5,945 nt of DNA, from contig CAYWFP010000159.1 in assembly GCA_964457365.1 (NCBI GenBank), forward strand, positions 1 to 5,945, given 5' to 3'. Shown one piece after another: positions 5,919 through 5,945 of the stretch. The notes beneath the pieces were generated by a model, which was given only the letters and a program-made list of their open reading frames with translations, had not been told where the DNA came from and made no database searches. Made by a program: the position numbers and the translations under genes. Origin of the DNA: CAYWFP01 sp964457365. Lineage in GTDB: Bacteria; Planctomycetota; SZUA-567. Numbering within the stretch: the first letter of the stretch is position 1; each line of letters opens with the position of its first letter.

Positions 5919-5945
5919 CGGCTTCGGGTTGAATCGGGTCTACAT

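Noticed and set aside
1..5945. CRISPR arrays, insertion sequences, tRNA or rRNA genes, phage or defence genes
   Set aside because: No regularly spaced repeats, no transposase or inverted terminal repeats, and no RNA-gene signatures were seen on either strand.

Overview
The window is high-GC bacterial DNA with strongly G/C-biased third codon positions; long antisense open frames lie behind every real gene, as expected at this base composition. It holds a small carbohydrate-use locus. The gene mix (cytoplasmic AraC-type sugar regulator, Gfo/Idh/MocA oxidoreductase, GH35-like beta-galactosidase, five-bladed-propeller glycosidase-like protein, and an apparent right-handed beta-helix C-terminus) resembles glycan-degrading members of the Planctomycetota/Verrucomicrobiota/Lentisphaerota, or similar lineages such as Hydrogenedentota and Armatimonadota. 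This placement is inference from gene content; no phylogenetic marker is present.

Layout. Positions 1-347 are visibly less GC-rich and hold no convincing gene, only two small inverted repeats. One of these (about 277-301) could end the regulator transcript. An AraC/XylS-family regulator lies at 348-1250 on the minus strand. A 107-bp divergent control region (1251-1357) separates it from a Gfo/Idh/MocA oxidoreductase (1358-2533, plus), which ends at a strong intrinsic terminator (2559-2587). A new promoter with a perfect TTGACA box (2608-2636) precedes a 704-residue beta-galactosidase-like clan GH-A enzyme (2684-4798, plus). A 306-residue propeller glycosidase-like gene follows after 49 nt (4848-5768, plus) and is probably co-transcribed. 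At the right edge, on the minus strand and convergent, lies a short coding-like stretch (5772 to about 5939). It resembles the C-terminal end of a right-handed beta-helix protein but is interrupted by an in-frame TAG.

How the parts may work together (inference): the AraC regulator, with an N-terminal sugar-sensing cupin, probably senses a mono- or disaccharide and controls the divergent oxidoreductase and perhaps the glycosidase pair. The beta-galactosidase-like enzyme and the propeller protein lack signal peptides, so they probably act on imported oligosaccharides in the cytoplasm. The oxidoreductase would oxidise or reduce a released sugar or derivative with NAD(P). No transporter, sulfatase or kinase is in the window, so the substrate cannot be fixed.

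Points most worth checking: the mixed GH35/GH42-like character of the 704-residue enzyme, a possible one-base frameshift at the 3' end of the propeller gene, and the broken beta-helix fragment at the right edge. I see no convincing new multi-gene system such as defence, CRISPR or a mobile element. The locus reads as a sugar-catabolic cluster with some unusual enzyme variants.
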